DNA of 21,144 nt from Micavibrio aeruginosavorus (GTDB lineage: Bacteria; Pseudomonadota; Alphaproteobacteria; Micavibrionales; Micavibrionaceae), in the NCBI GenBank assembly GCA_003241285.1, contig QFOT01000018.1:1-21144 (forward strand). Direction: 5' to 3'. Positions 9,039-15,923 of this stretch are shown here, one piece after another. The translations under genes were made by a program, and so were the position numbers. Below the pieces are notes generated by a model. The model searched no databases. It was given only the letters and a program-made list of their open reading frames with translations, and was not told the origin of the DNA. Numbering within the stretch: the first letter of the stretch is position 1; every line of letters begins with the position of its first letter.

Positions 9039-9128
9039 GTCATTGCGAGCGAAGCGCGGCAATCCATGAGATGATGAAACGGCACTATCGTATGGATTGC
9101 TTCGTCGGGTTCCCCTTCTCGCAATGAG
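9039..9128. repeat. REP-like palindromic element between convergent genes
   Basis: This is a long imperfect inverted repeat. CATTGCGAG at 9041-9049 matches CTCGCAATG at 9118-9126, and GCAATCCAT at 9059-9067 matches ATGGATTGC at 9092-9100. The segments between the arms differ in length, and the centre is about 24 bases. The form (CGTCATTGCGAG, then CGAAGC, then GCAATCCATG, and the reverse) is one I recognise as a dispersed intergenic repeat in many bacterial genomes. It sits between the converging ends of xth and the MFS gene, where it may terminate transcripts or stabilise their 3' ends. Confidence 0.8.
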
Positions 9129-9156
9129 ATGTGTGTCTATTTGTGATTTTACATCC

Positions 9157-10335
9157 CTAATTCGTATCGATCATCAAATATTTCCGTGATTTCAGCCAAG
9201 TTACAAATATACCGCCGAGTAGGGCGATGATCGTGCCATGGATAAGCAAAGCCAGAGTAATGTCATGATTTTCCTCGATCCATCCAAGCAGCAAGCTCAG
9301 CGGGATGAAAGTCAGCGAGATCATCAGGCTGGCTGTCGAGAGGATGGTCGCCCGGCGCTCCGAACTGACGGCATGATTGATCGTTTCCTGAATGCGCGGC
9401 CAGCCGAAACCCCAGATGACACTGCCCAGAGTTAAAACCGCAAAACCCGGGTAAGATAAGGCGGCTGCGCTGATACAGCATATTGAAACGACGACCAGCA
9501 GCAGAATTTTAACGACGGCCAGGCCTTGCCATTCGCGCAAGATAAAGTGACCAAAATGGCCCGCTGCGCCGCCCAAGAGCATCGCGCCGCCGAGCAGGAA
9601 GCCGTAGACGCTTTCGGGAATTTGCAAGGCGGCGTAATAAGGTTGCTGCGCCCACAGGAAAATCTTGGTCGAGCCGAAGATGAGGGCTGTCAGGCCGATC
9701 AAGGCACCGATATCCTTATGTCCGTGCAGGGCATAGCGCATCGTGACGAACATGTCGTGAAGTGGGTTTTTCTGTACTTCCTGTTTGTGGCGCTCCGGCT
9801 CTTTCATGCATAAAGCGATGACGAGAGAGGCGCAGAGACATACGACTTCCAATATCCATGGCAGATAATGATTCCATTGATAGAGAATCCCGCCCATGGC
9901 ACAGCCGAAGGCAACCGCATACAGGCCCAGGCCGTGGCGAAAGCCTTCGCGCTGCCGGTATTCATCTTCGCGCCCTGCCGATAAAAGAGTGTCGTACAGC
10001 ATGGCGCTGAGCGTTCCCGAATGAAAAGACACGGCGATGCCTATCACGGCCTGCCCGAGTGTTGCCTGCCAAAAGCCGCTGGCCGTCATGATCAGCGTAT
10101 ATCCGATTATGCCGCTGATACTAGCAATGACGATGGTAATCTTGCGGCCCATAACATCGGCGAACCAGCCGCTGGGTACTTCCAAGGCAATGACAACAAA
10201 AGCAAAGAGCGCTTCGGCGATCAGAAAGTCGTGGAAGGTCAGACCGAGTTCGTCGCGATAAAACGGAACGATAATCGGCAGAATAAAAACCGTGTTTATC
10301 AGAAATGTATAAGCGTAAAATAATTTGAGTTTCAT
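9157..10335 (-). CDS. MFS transporter
   Basis: This 392-residue integral membrane protein is of the major facilitator superfamily and has the usual length for 12 helices. The loop between helices 2 and 3 carries the signature motif A (GWFADVMGRK, residues 56-65), preceded by ALEVPSG, a pattern common in drug/proton antiporter-like members. The middle loop is charged and hydrophilic (EPERHKQEVQK, near residue 180), as expected between the two six-helix halves. It is the last gene of the minus-strand operon. Its ATG overlaps the stop of the upstream acetyltransferase as ATGA, and it has no strong ribosome binding site of its own, suggesting translational coupling. The substrate is unknown; the link to acetyltransferases suggests, without proving, a modify-and-export role. 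Confidence 0.92.
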   Translation of the reverse strand: MKLKLFYAYTFLINTVFILPIIVPFYRDELGLTFHDFLIAEALFAFVVIALEVPSGWFADVMGRKITIVIASISGIIGYTLIMTASGFWQATLGQAVIGIAVSFHSGTLSAMLYDTLLSAGREDEYRQREGFRHGLGLYAVAFGCAMGGILYQWNHYLPWILEVVCLCASLVIALCMKEPERHKQEVQKNPLHDMFVTMRYALHGHKDIGALIGLTALIFGSTKIFLWAQQPYYAALQIPESVYGFLLGGAMLLGGAAGHFGHFILREWQGLAVVKILLLVVVSICCISAAALSYPGFAVLTLGSVIWGFGWPRIQETINHAVSSERRATILSTASLMISLTFIPLSLLLGWIEENHDITLALLIHGTIIALLGGIFVTWLKSRKYLMIDTN

Positions 10336-10835
10336 AATTTCAGCTCATATCTGTAATCCATGGCGCGTCCATCGGGGAAATCGATTTCTTCCTTCTCATA
10401 AAAAACAAAGCCGAATTTCTGGTTGGCGGCTTTGGAGACTTCATTGCCCTCGCGGTGACCGACAGCTACTTTCTCAAAACCTTTCGCGCGAGCCCAGTCA
10501 ATCCGTGCCTGATAGAGGAGACGCGATAAGCCCTTGCCGCGATATCCGGCATCTAAATAACTCATGCCAAAATTTGCAGTCTTCCCCGTTTCGTCCCGCC
10601 AGTTTTCAAAAGCTCCGGTAATACCGATAAGCTTCTGATCGTCGAACAAGCCGAAGATTTCGGTTTTCTCTGCGCCGATCAGGTCTTGCCAGAATTCATC
10701 ACGCTGCGCAGCGGCAGCGCCATAGGTAGACAGGAAAACATTGGGCATGTCTTGCAATGCTTGCAGGCGCTTGGCTTTGAATAATTCCCATTCGTCTTTG
10801 CGAAACGGGCGGATATATATTTTATCTAACTCCAT
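10332..10835 (-). CDS. GNAT family N-acetyltransferase
   Basis: This 167-residue acetyltransferase has a single GNAT domain. The acetyl-CoA pyrophosphate loop is GYRGKG (98-102 region, R-G-K-G), followed by the helix LSRLLYQARIDWARA. The C-terminal part AANQKFGFVFYEKEE is typical of the fold's last strands. The substrate, whether a small molecule or protein, is not predictable. The gene is third in the minus-strand operon, overlapping the upstream acetyltransferase by 10 bases and the MFS gene by 4. Its ribosome binding site GGAGG and start lie inside the last codons of the upstream gene. It is only distantly related to its two neighbours, which form a separate paralogous pair. Confidence 0.9.
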   Translation of the reverse strand: MELDKIYIRPFRKDEWELFKAKRLQALQDMPNVFLSTYGAAAAQRDEFWQDLIGAEKTEIFGLFDDQKLIGITGAFENWRDETGKTANFGMSYLDAGYRGKGLSRLLYQARIDWARAKGFEKVAVGHREGNEVSKAANQKFGFVFYEKEEIDFPDGRAMDYRYELKL

Positions 10836-11398
10836 ATGACCTCCAGAGGGGGTAAATCATCATCATCCGTTCTTGCATATTCATGGACATCCAGCATTTC
10901 ACCGGTTGCATGGGATTTATGCTTTTTGGGTAGAATATGGGTTGGCATGAAACCCAATTTACGAATGATTTTTTCGCTTTTAAAATTGCCTTCGTAGTGA
11001 TCGATATAGAGGGCTATCGGATCAAGCGCGGCAAAGCAGAACCGGATCAAAGCGTTGCAGCTTTCTGTCGCATAGCCCTGGCCCATATATTTCGGGGCCA
11101 CCCAGTATCCGGTTCTGTAAATGTCTGTCGCCACCAGATCTATACCAGTCGCCACGATAAAATCCCCGCTATCCGCGTGAACGCCGATCAATGGCAAGCA
11201 GGCAGAGCTTGGGCTTTGCAGAATATACTGCTCTGTCGCTTCCAGAGAATATTCAGCATCCGAGGCCCAGCTCATCCATTTTTGCAGCTCTCCCCATGCT
11301 TCGACTTTAGCCGAATGAATGGATTCGAGATCCTTCAGGCAGGGCCGGCGCAGGATCAGGCGTGGTGTCCTTATAAAAATTTCTTCAGTCATTACCAT
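10826..11398 (-). CDS. GNAT acetyltransferase, RimJ/RimL type (paralogue 2)
   Basis: This 190-residue acetyltransferase resembles the RimJ/RimL class, which acetylates ribosomal protein N-termini or small molecules. It has the N-terminal RTPRLILRRP strand, KWMSWA, and the CoA loop YMGQGYATES (about 104-113). It is clearly paralogous to the next gene upstream: shared features include TPRLI, the ELxKWMxWA pattern, GYW, QGYATE, KLGF and an identical ending LPPLEV. It overlaps its neighbours by 7 and 10 bases. There are two possible starts, ATG 11398 (4 bases after GGAGG) and ATG 11392 (10 bases after it, with TAATG overlap to the upstream stop); both are plausible. The last codons encode the start signal of the following gene. 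Confidence 0.88.
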   Translation of the reverse strand: MVMTEEIFIRTPRLILRRPCLKDLESIHSAKVEAWGELQKWMSWASDAEYSLEATEQYILQSPSSACLPLIGVHADSGDFIVATGIDLVATDIYRTGYWVAPKYMGQGYATESCNALIRFCFAALDPIALYIDHYEGNFKSEKIIRKLGFMPTHILPKKHKSHATGEMLDVHEYARTDDDDLPPLEVIWS

Positions 11399-11988
11399 GT
11401 GACCTCCAATGGGGGCAGGTTGTTTAAATCATATCTGGCTGTTGTATGGACATGGGCAGGTCCTCCTGTTGGTAAAACATCGGCGAACCTAGTTACGCCT
11501 TCATGGATAAAACCAAGCTTGCTTGGTACGCGCGCTGAGTTTTCGTTGCCTTCATCATAGCGAATTTCAACTCGGCGTGCGTTCAATACATTAAAGGCAA
11601 AGCGCGTTAAGGCATTAGCGGCCTCAGTTGCATAGCCTTGATTGTGGTAAGCTTTGTTGGTCCAATAACCGATCTCGAAGCGTCTGCTATTCCAGTCAAA
11701 ACGGTGTAGGCCTGATGCAATGATAAATTCTCCGTTAATGCGGGAAAAACCCATTAGCATTAAATCTTCACGCCGGATAAATCTGGCATAAGCTTCACGG
11801 ACAACAATTTCGCTTTCTTCTACGGCTTCACCTTTTTTAGCCCAAGGCATCCATTTGGCTAACTCATCGTATGTTTCAATCTTGGCTTCATGCATAGCGG
11901 CGCCATCGCCGGGCATAGCCGGACGGATGATCAGGCGTGGCGTGGTAATTGGCATCGGGATATCTATTAATATGTTTTTATCGGTCAT
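11392..11988 (-). CDS. GNAT acetyltransferase, RimJ/RimL type (paralogue 1)
   Basis: This 198-residue acetyltransferase is the first gene of the four-gene minus-strand operon. Motifs are TTPRLIIRPAMPGD at the N-terminus, DELAKWMPWA, IGYWTNKAYHNQGYATEA with the acetyl-CoA loop (N116-A120), and KLGFIHEG. It ends in NLPPLEVTW. The ATG at 11988 is preceded by AGGAG at suitable distance (9 bases), so this start is well supported. Similarity over the full length to the downstream neighbour indicates an old tandem duplication. Family members acetylate protein N-termini or small amines; the target is unknown. Confidence 0.88.
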   Translation of the reverse strand: MTDKNILIDIPMPITTPRLIIRPAMPGDGAAMHEAKIETYDELAKWMPWAKKGEAVEESEIVVREAYARFIRREDLMLMGFSRINGEFIIASGLHRFDWNSRRFEIGYWTNKAYHNQGYATEAANALTRFAFNVLNARRVEIRYDEGNENSARVPSKLGFIHEGVTRFADVLPTGGPAHVHTTARYDLNNLPPLEVTW

Positions 11989-12228
11989 GGTTCTTCTCTC
12001 CTGTTTTATGGAGGAAAGACGGTCAGACCTTAAATTCTTGGGATTTGGGAATTTTAGATATGTCAGCCTTTCCTTTCGGTCGGGCTGATAAAGTCATCAA
12101 CCCACGAAAATAAGCGGTTTTTGCCCCACGGCATTAAATTTGCCGGAGGTTTCAAGCGCGTAATTCATGGTGCAATGAATAATCATGCGAGAATGACAAC
12201 ATGATTTTTTGCATCGCGCAAGAAAATT

Positions 12229-12257
12229 TTGCAGATGGGGTTCTTTTAATATATAAA
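12229..12257 (+). promoter_or_regulatory. Possible sigma70-type promoter giving a leaderless rimO mRNA
   Basis: TTGCAG (12229-12234) and TATAAA (12252-12257) are separated by 17 bases. The distance from the -10 box to the rimO ATG at 12264 is six bases, so transcription could start at or next to the A of the start codon. The ATG has no Shine-Dalgarno upstream, which fits a leaderless transcript. The -35 box is poor (3 of 6), so this is tentative. Confidence 0.4.
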
Positions 12258-12263
12258 GCGGCC

Positions 12264-13616
12264 ATGTCCGATATCCTGATTAAAGAACCGAAAAAACTCG
12301 TCGCGCCAAAGATCGGCGTGGTTTCCCTTGGCTGTCCAAAGGCTTTGGTGGATTCGGAGCGCATCATGACGACGCTGCGGTCCGAAGGGTATCAGTTCAC
12401 CGATAATCATAACGGCGCGGATGTCGTGCTGGTCAATACATGCGGATTCCTGGACAGTGCCAAGGAAGAATCTCTGGCGGCGATCGGCAAGGCGATGAAG
12501 GATAATGGCCGCGTGATTGTTACCGGTTGCATGGGCGCGGAGCCGGAACAGATCACCGCCAAATATCCGAATATTTTTGCCGTCACCGGACCTGCGCAAT
12601 ATGAGCAAGTCGTCGGCCATGTTCATGAAGCCGTGCCGCCGGTGCATGATCCGTTTATGGATTTAGTCCCGGATGGCGGATTGAAACTCACGCCCCGCCA
12701 TTACGCTTATTTAAAAATTTCCGAAGGCTGCAATAATCGCTGCACGTTTTGCATCATTCCATCCTTGCGGGGCGATCTGGTTTCGCGCCCGATCCACCAC
12801 GTATTGTTCGAGGCCGAGAAACTGGCGGCGGCGGGCGTTAAGGAATTGCTTGTCATCTCACAAGATACGAGCGCCTACGGTATCGATACGAAATACGCCG
12901 AATATCCATGGCGCGGCAAACGCCGCAAGGCCAAGTTTTACGATCTGTGCGATGCGCTGGGTGAACTTGGTATCTGGGTGCGCCTGCATTACGTCTATCC
13001 TTATCCGCATGTCGATGATGTCATCCCGCTGATGAACGAGGGCAAAGTCTTGCCGTATCTGGATATCCCGTTCCAGCATGCGTCACCGAAAGTATTGAAA
13101 GACATGCGCCGCCCGGGAAATCAGGTCAAAACGCTGGAGCGTATCAAGCACTGGCGAAGCATTTGTCCGGAGCTAACCATTCGCTCTACCTTTATCGTCG
13201 GCTTTCCAGGGGAAACGGAAGAGGATTTCGAATATCTTCTCGAGTGGATGCAGGAAGCAGAGATCGATCGCGCTGGCGCCTTTAAATATGAGCCGGTTGC
13301 CGGAGCCAAATCCAACGAGCTGGAAAATCATATCGACCCCGAGCTGCAGCAGGAGCGTTACGAGCGTTTCATGGAAGTGCAGCGCCAGATTTCCGAGAAA
13401 CGCCAGCAAGCAAAGATCGGCACGACGATCCAGGTTCTGGTCGATGAAGTCGATGGCGAGGGCGGAGCAGATGCGCGTTCCAAGGCCGATGCGCCGGAAA
13501 TCGACGGGACGGTATTCTTAAAAGATGTCGGCAAAGATGTAAAAGCTGGCGATTTTCTTAATATCAAGGTTGAAGACGCAGATGATTATGATCTATACGG
13601 CGTACCAACAAATTAG
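12264..13616 (+). CDS. rimO: Ribosomal protein S12 methylthiotransferase RimO
   Basis: This 450-residue radical-SAM methylthiotransferase adds a methylthio group to the conserved aspartate of ribosomal protein S12. The N-terminal UPF0004 domain has three cluster cysteines (SLGC C24, NTCGF C60, TGCMG C89). The radical-SAM core has GCNNRCTFC (C156, C160, C163) binding the second 4Fe-4S cluster. A TRAM domain closes the protein (about 385-450). SLGCPKALVDSE and the IIPSLRG segment distinguish RimO from MiaB. The frame is open to ATG 12201, but family alignment fits ATG 12264 (MSDILIKEP), which lacks a Shine-Dalgarno. It appears to be transcribed alone: divergent from the acetyltransferase operon and followed by an AT-rich gap with its own promoter. 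Confidence 0.95.
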   Translation: MSDILIKEPKKLVAPKIGVVSLGCPKALVDSERIMTTLRSEGYQFTDNHNGADVVLVNTCGFLDSAKEESLAAIGKAMKDNGRVIVTGCMGAEPEQITAKYPNIFAVTGPAQYEQVVGHVHEAVPPVHDPFMDLVPDGGLKLTPRHYAYLKISEGCNNRCTFCIIPSLRGDLVSRPIHHVLFEAEKLAAAGVKELLVISQDTSAYGIDTKYAEYPWRGKRRKAKFYDLCDALGELGIWVRLHYVYPYPHVDDVIPLMNEGKVLPYLDIPFQHASPKVLKDMRRPGNQVKTLERIKHWRSICPELTIRSTFIVGFPGETEEDFEYLLEWMQEAEIDRAGAFKYEPVAGAKSNELENHIDPELQQERYERFMEVQRQISEKRQQAKIGTTIQVLVDEVDGEGGADARSKADAPEIDGTVFLKDVGKDVKAGDFLNIKVEDADDYDLYGVPTN

Positions 13617-13619
13617 CAT

Positions 13620-13658
13620 TGACTATCTTTGAAGATATAAAATTACATTAAATAGTCA
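13620..13658. repeat. Nested inverted repeats after rimO
   Basis: TGACTAT (13620-13626) is matched by ATAGTCA (13652-13658). Inside lies the short perfect hairpin ATCTT-TG-AAGAT (13625-13636). This is an AT-rich stretch without a run of T directly after it, so it is not a convincing intrinsic terminator. It could be a 3'-end structure of rimO or an operator upstream of the PAS/MCP gene promoter. Confidence 0.35.
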
Positions 13659-13669
13659 TATTAATACTT

Positions 13670-13698
13670 TTTAAACTATATAAAGATTATTTTATACT
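13670..13698 (+). promoter_or_regulatory. Probable sigma70-type promoter of the PAS/MCP gene
   Basis: TTTAAA (13670-13675) and TATACT (13693-13698) are spaced by 17 bases in a strongly AT-rich region. A start near 13705 would leave a leader of about 20 bases containing a G-rich ribosome binding site (GGGGGG at 13712-13717), 8 bases before ATG 13726. Spacing and position are good; the -35 box matches 4 of 6. Confidence 0.5.
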
Positions 13699-13725
13699 GG
13701 AATTTAAATTCGGGGGGAATTTATT

Positions 13726-15198
13726 ATGTTCAGATCAAACAGCTCTATATCCGGTCAAATCTCAAATTCCAAGCTCGCCGCGCTTGATAAGTCGCAAGCC
13801 ATCATTCAATTTAAGCCAGACGGTACGATTGAAACCGCCAACGAAAATTTTCTCTCGGCTGTTGGATATAAGCTTGACGAAATCAAGGGGCAGCATCACC
13901 GCATGTTCGTCGATCCGACAGAAAGTTCAGGGCCTGAATATCTAAAATTCTGGGATGCGCTGCGCGAAGGGAAGTTCCAGCAAGCGGAATATCGCCGCTT
14001 TGGAAAAGGCGGCCGTGAAATATGGATCCAGGCAACTTACAATCCTTTGCGTGATGAAAAAGGACAGGTTTTTGCTATCGTAAAATTCGCCAGCGATATC
14101 ACCGAGCAAAAAAGAAAATCTCTAGAAGATGATTCGTTGCTTGCGGCGCTGGATCGCTCGATGGCGGTTATTCATTTCAATATGGACGGCACGATTATCA
14201 AGGCTAATGCTAATTTTCTCGGAGCGACAGGATATGCGCTGGAGGAAATAACAGGACGTCACCATAGTATATTTGTCGATCCTGCTTACAAGAATAGCCA
14301 GGAATATGTTGATTTCTGGCAAAGCCTTGGGAGGGGAGAGTTCCAGGCTGCCCAGTATAAGCGCTATAACAAACAGGGACAGGAAATATGGATCGAGGCT
14401 TCCTATAACCCTGTCTTCGACAGTGAGGGCAAACCGTTCAAAGTCGTAAAATTCGCAACCGATATTACAAAGCAGGTGAACGCCGTGCAGAAAGTAATAA
14501 AGGATATTTCCGAGATGGATGTTGCGATCGGTAGCGTCAGTAACAGGGCGTCAGAAGCTGCGGCGCAGGCGAATGAATCGAGCCAGAATGTCAGTACAGT
14601 CGCGTCCGCTGTTGAGGAAATGAATGCCTCTGTGGCCGAGATAACCAATAGCATGAATTTTTCAATGAAGGCGGTAACCGTTGCGATAGGGCAGACGGAA
14701 GAAGCGGATCAATCTGTCCATTGTCTTGAAAAAGCTGCGAGTGCCATGAATGGCATCGTTGAGATGATCCAGACAATTGCCGGACAGATCAATCTTCTAT
14801 CTCTAAACGCAACGATCGAATCCGCCCGTGCGGGCGAAGCCGGCAAAGGTTTCGCGGTTGTAGCGGGAGAGGTAAAAAATCTGGCCAAGCAGGCGGCAGA
14901 TGCAACCGACAGGATCAGCACTGAAATCGGCGAAGTGCAGAATATTTCAAAAACCGTTGTTAAAAGTCTATCGGAGATTAAGTCTTCCATCAAAGCGGTG
15001 GAGAATTATGTATCTTCCACAGCGTCTGCCGTAGAAGAACAAAGCGCCGTATCCCTCAGTATTTCTCATACAATGCAGGCGACATCTGTTGCCGCCCAGC
15101 TTATCAGTGAGGGTATGGGAGATATTAGCAGCGCCTCTTTGCAAGCCAGTGTTTTGGGCCGTAGTGTTCGCAGTGAAGCGGAATCTTTGCGCAAATAA
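13726..15198 (+). CDS. Soluble PAS-PAS methyl-accepting chemotaxis protein (BdlA-like layout)
   Basis: This 490-residue cytoplasmic chemoreceptor-like protein has no membrane segment, HAMP domain or signal peptide. Two tandem PAS domains with PAC tails (about 15-128 and 137-248) are close copies of each other: both have ALD(K/R)S, DGTI, the GxHHxxFVDP element, EIWI and YNP, then VKFA(S/T)DIT. The MCP signalling domain (about 260-490) follows with the conserved hairpin tip, INLLSLNATIESARAGEAG and GFAVVAGEVKNLA, that contacts CheA and CheW. There is no C-terminal CheR-docking pentapeptide; it ends ESLRK. The layout matches BdlA of Pseudomonas (biofilm dispersal) and other cytosolic receptors for redox, oxygen or energy signals. 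No che genes are nearby, so it is an orphan receptor. Start supported by a G-rich ribosome binding site. Confidence 0.93.
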   Translation: MFRSNSSISGQISNSKLAALDKSQAIIQFKPDGTIETANENFLSAVGYKLDEIKGQHHRMFVDPTESSGPEYLKFWDALREGKFQQAEYRRFGKGGREIWIQATYNPLRDEKGQVFAIVKFASDITEQKRKSLEDDSLLAALDRSMAVIHFNMDGTIIKANANFLGATGYALEEITGRHHSIFVDPAYKNSQEYVDFWQSLGRGEFQAAQYKRYNKQGQEIWIEASYNPVFDSEGKPFKVVKFATDITKQVNAVQKVIKDISEMDVAIGSVSNRASEAAAQANESSQNVSTVASAVEEMNASVAEITNSMNFSMKAVTVAIGQTEEADQSVHCLEKAASAMNGIVEMIQTIAGQINLLSLNATIESARAGEAGKGFAVVAGEVKNLAKQAADATDRISTEIGEVQNISKTVVKSLSEIKSSIKAVENYVSSTASAVEEQSAVSLSISHTMQATSVAAQLISEGMGDISSASLQASVLGRSVRSEAESLRK

Positions 15199-15249
15199 AG
15201 ATGAATACAATAGTATGGGGAACCGTTAAATCAGGCTGCTATATAATTA

Positions 15250-15408
15250 TTAGCGTGCAGGCTTCGGGCAGTCGCGGCGGGTGAAAGAGTTTATCCGGCA
15301 GATATTGTCGAAATAAATGGCAGTATATGTTTTGCCTTCGTTATCTTCTTTTGGATCTACTGGGTGTAAAGAAACAGGATTTGCGCGTTTCAGGGCGGTA
15401 AAAAACAT
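15250..15408 (-). CDS. Small orphan protein, 52 residues
   Basis: This short reading frame encodes a hydrophilic protein beginning MFFTALKRANPVSLHPVD, with two cysteines (in DNICRIN and RRDCPK). I chose ATG 15408 because AAGGAG stands 7 bases before it; the same frame is open to 15471, but that start has no such site. I do not recognise a family. It follows the 119-residue gene on the same strand after 67 bases and could be in one transcript with it. It converges on the PAS/MCP gene. Its short length leaves some doubt, but the ribosome binding site makes it more than a chance frame. Confidence 0.5.
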   Translation of the reverse strand: MFFTALKRANPVSLHPVDPKEDNEGKTYTAIYFDNICRINSFTRRDCPKPAR

Positions 15409-15475
15409 AGCTTGGCTCCTTGGAAATATGCGAAACAAACTATGTTTGAGGTTAAAGGTTCCGGAAATCATTTAG

Positions 15476-15835
15476 TTAGAATGTCGGAATTGGCCAATTC
15501 AGGATGATTTCTTTAGTTCGTTCATCCATTTCGCCGGATCCCAGTTTATAAGTTGGCGATCTGTCTAACCTGAAGCGGCGCTTGTAAATGGCTTCCATCA
15601 CGCGCCGGCTATCCCGTAAATATTTGCGTATGGCTAGAAGCTCTTTTGTTCGATAGCCTGTTTTCAATGCGTTCTGGGAAGATTTTTTCTTGCCTTGAAT
15701 GGTTTTGGGACCGGTGGATTTCTCCCACGGCTTGTTCTTCAATATGCGCTCGCGCTGGGCCTGACGGCGTTCCGCCGTCCAACCTTTAGATTCCGGGCGC
15801 CTCTCGGGCGTCCAGCCCTTTGTTGTTTCGGTCAT
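15476..15835 (-). CDS. Small basic protein with STGPKT motif, 119 residues
   Basis: This highly basic, soluble protein starts with a tandem near-repeat, KGWTPERRPES then KGWTAERRQAQ, followed by PWEKSTGPKTIQGKKKSSQNALKTG and a charged helical C-terminus. The W-x-STGPKT-x-GK-x-x-S-x-NA-x-K-G pattern is one I recall from widespread uncharacterised alphaproteobacterial proteins; the function is not known to me. The positive charge suggests nucleic-acid binding, which is inference. ATG 15835 has AAAGGAAA 6 bases upstream. A strong intrinsic-terminator hairpin lies in its leader (15857-15881), just downstream of a consensus-like promoter, so expression may be controlled at that step. Confidence 0.75.
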   Translation of the reverse strand: MTETTKGWTPERRPESKGWTAERRQAQRERILKNKPWEKSTGPKTIQGKKKSSQNALKTGYRTKELLAIRKYLRDSRRVMEAIYKRRFRLDRSPTYKLGSGEMDERTKEIILNWPIPTF

Positions 15836-15856
15836 GTCGGGTTTCCTTTGGGCAAT

Positions 15857-15881
15857 AAAAAAGCCCGGACAGAGTCCGGGC
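15857..15881 (-). terminator. Intrinsic-terminator hairpin in the leader of the 119-residue gene
   Basis: Read on the minus strand, GCCCGGAC and GTCCGGGC form a perfect 8-base stem (15881-15874 with 15870-15863) with a three-base loop, followed by six T (15862-15857). The gene start is only 22 bases further on. The promoter-like hexamers on the same strand are 12 bases upstream of the stem. It may stop a short transcript, act as an attenuator, or protect the 5' end of the mRNA. Confidence 0.75.
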
Positions 15882-15892
15882 GTTGATAGGTT

Positions 15893-15923
15893 ATTATAGG
15901 CATATTTTGTAGAGGAATGTCAA
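15893..15923 (-). promoter_or_regulatory. Promoter with consensus hexamers, wide spacing, for the 119-residue gene
   Basis: On the minus strand TTGACA (15923-15918) and TATAAT (15898-15893) are both perfect sigma70 consensus boxes but separated by 19 bases rather than 17. The -35 box lies inside a perfect 15-base palindrome. Such wide spacing usually weakens a promoter and is found in promoters that need an activator that changes DNA twist; that role is inference. Confidence 0.5.

Noticed and set aside
10937..11560. Plus-strand open frame of 207 codons across the acetyltransferases
   Set aside because: Both minus-strand genes there have clear GNAT motifs and ribosome binding sites; the plus frame has neither.
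12001..12200. Possible small gene or regulatory RNA between the acetyltransferase operon and rimO
   Set aside because: Only weak repeats are seen (TCAGCC/GGCTGA near 12064-12090 and ATTCAT/ATGAAT near 12165-12182), with no coding frame supported by a ribosome binding site and no terminator.
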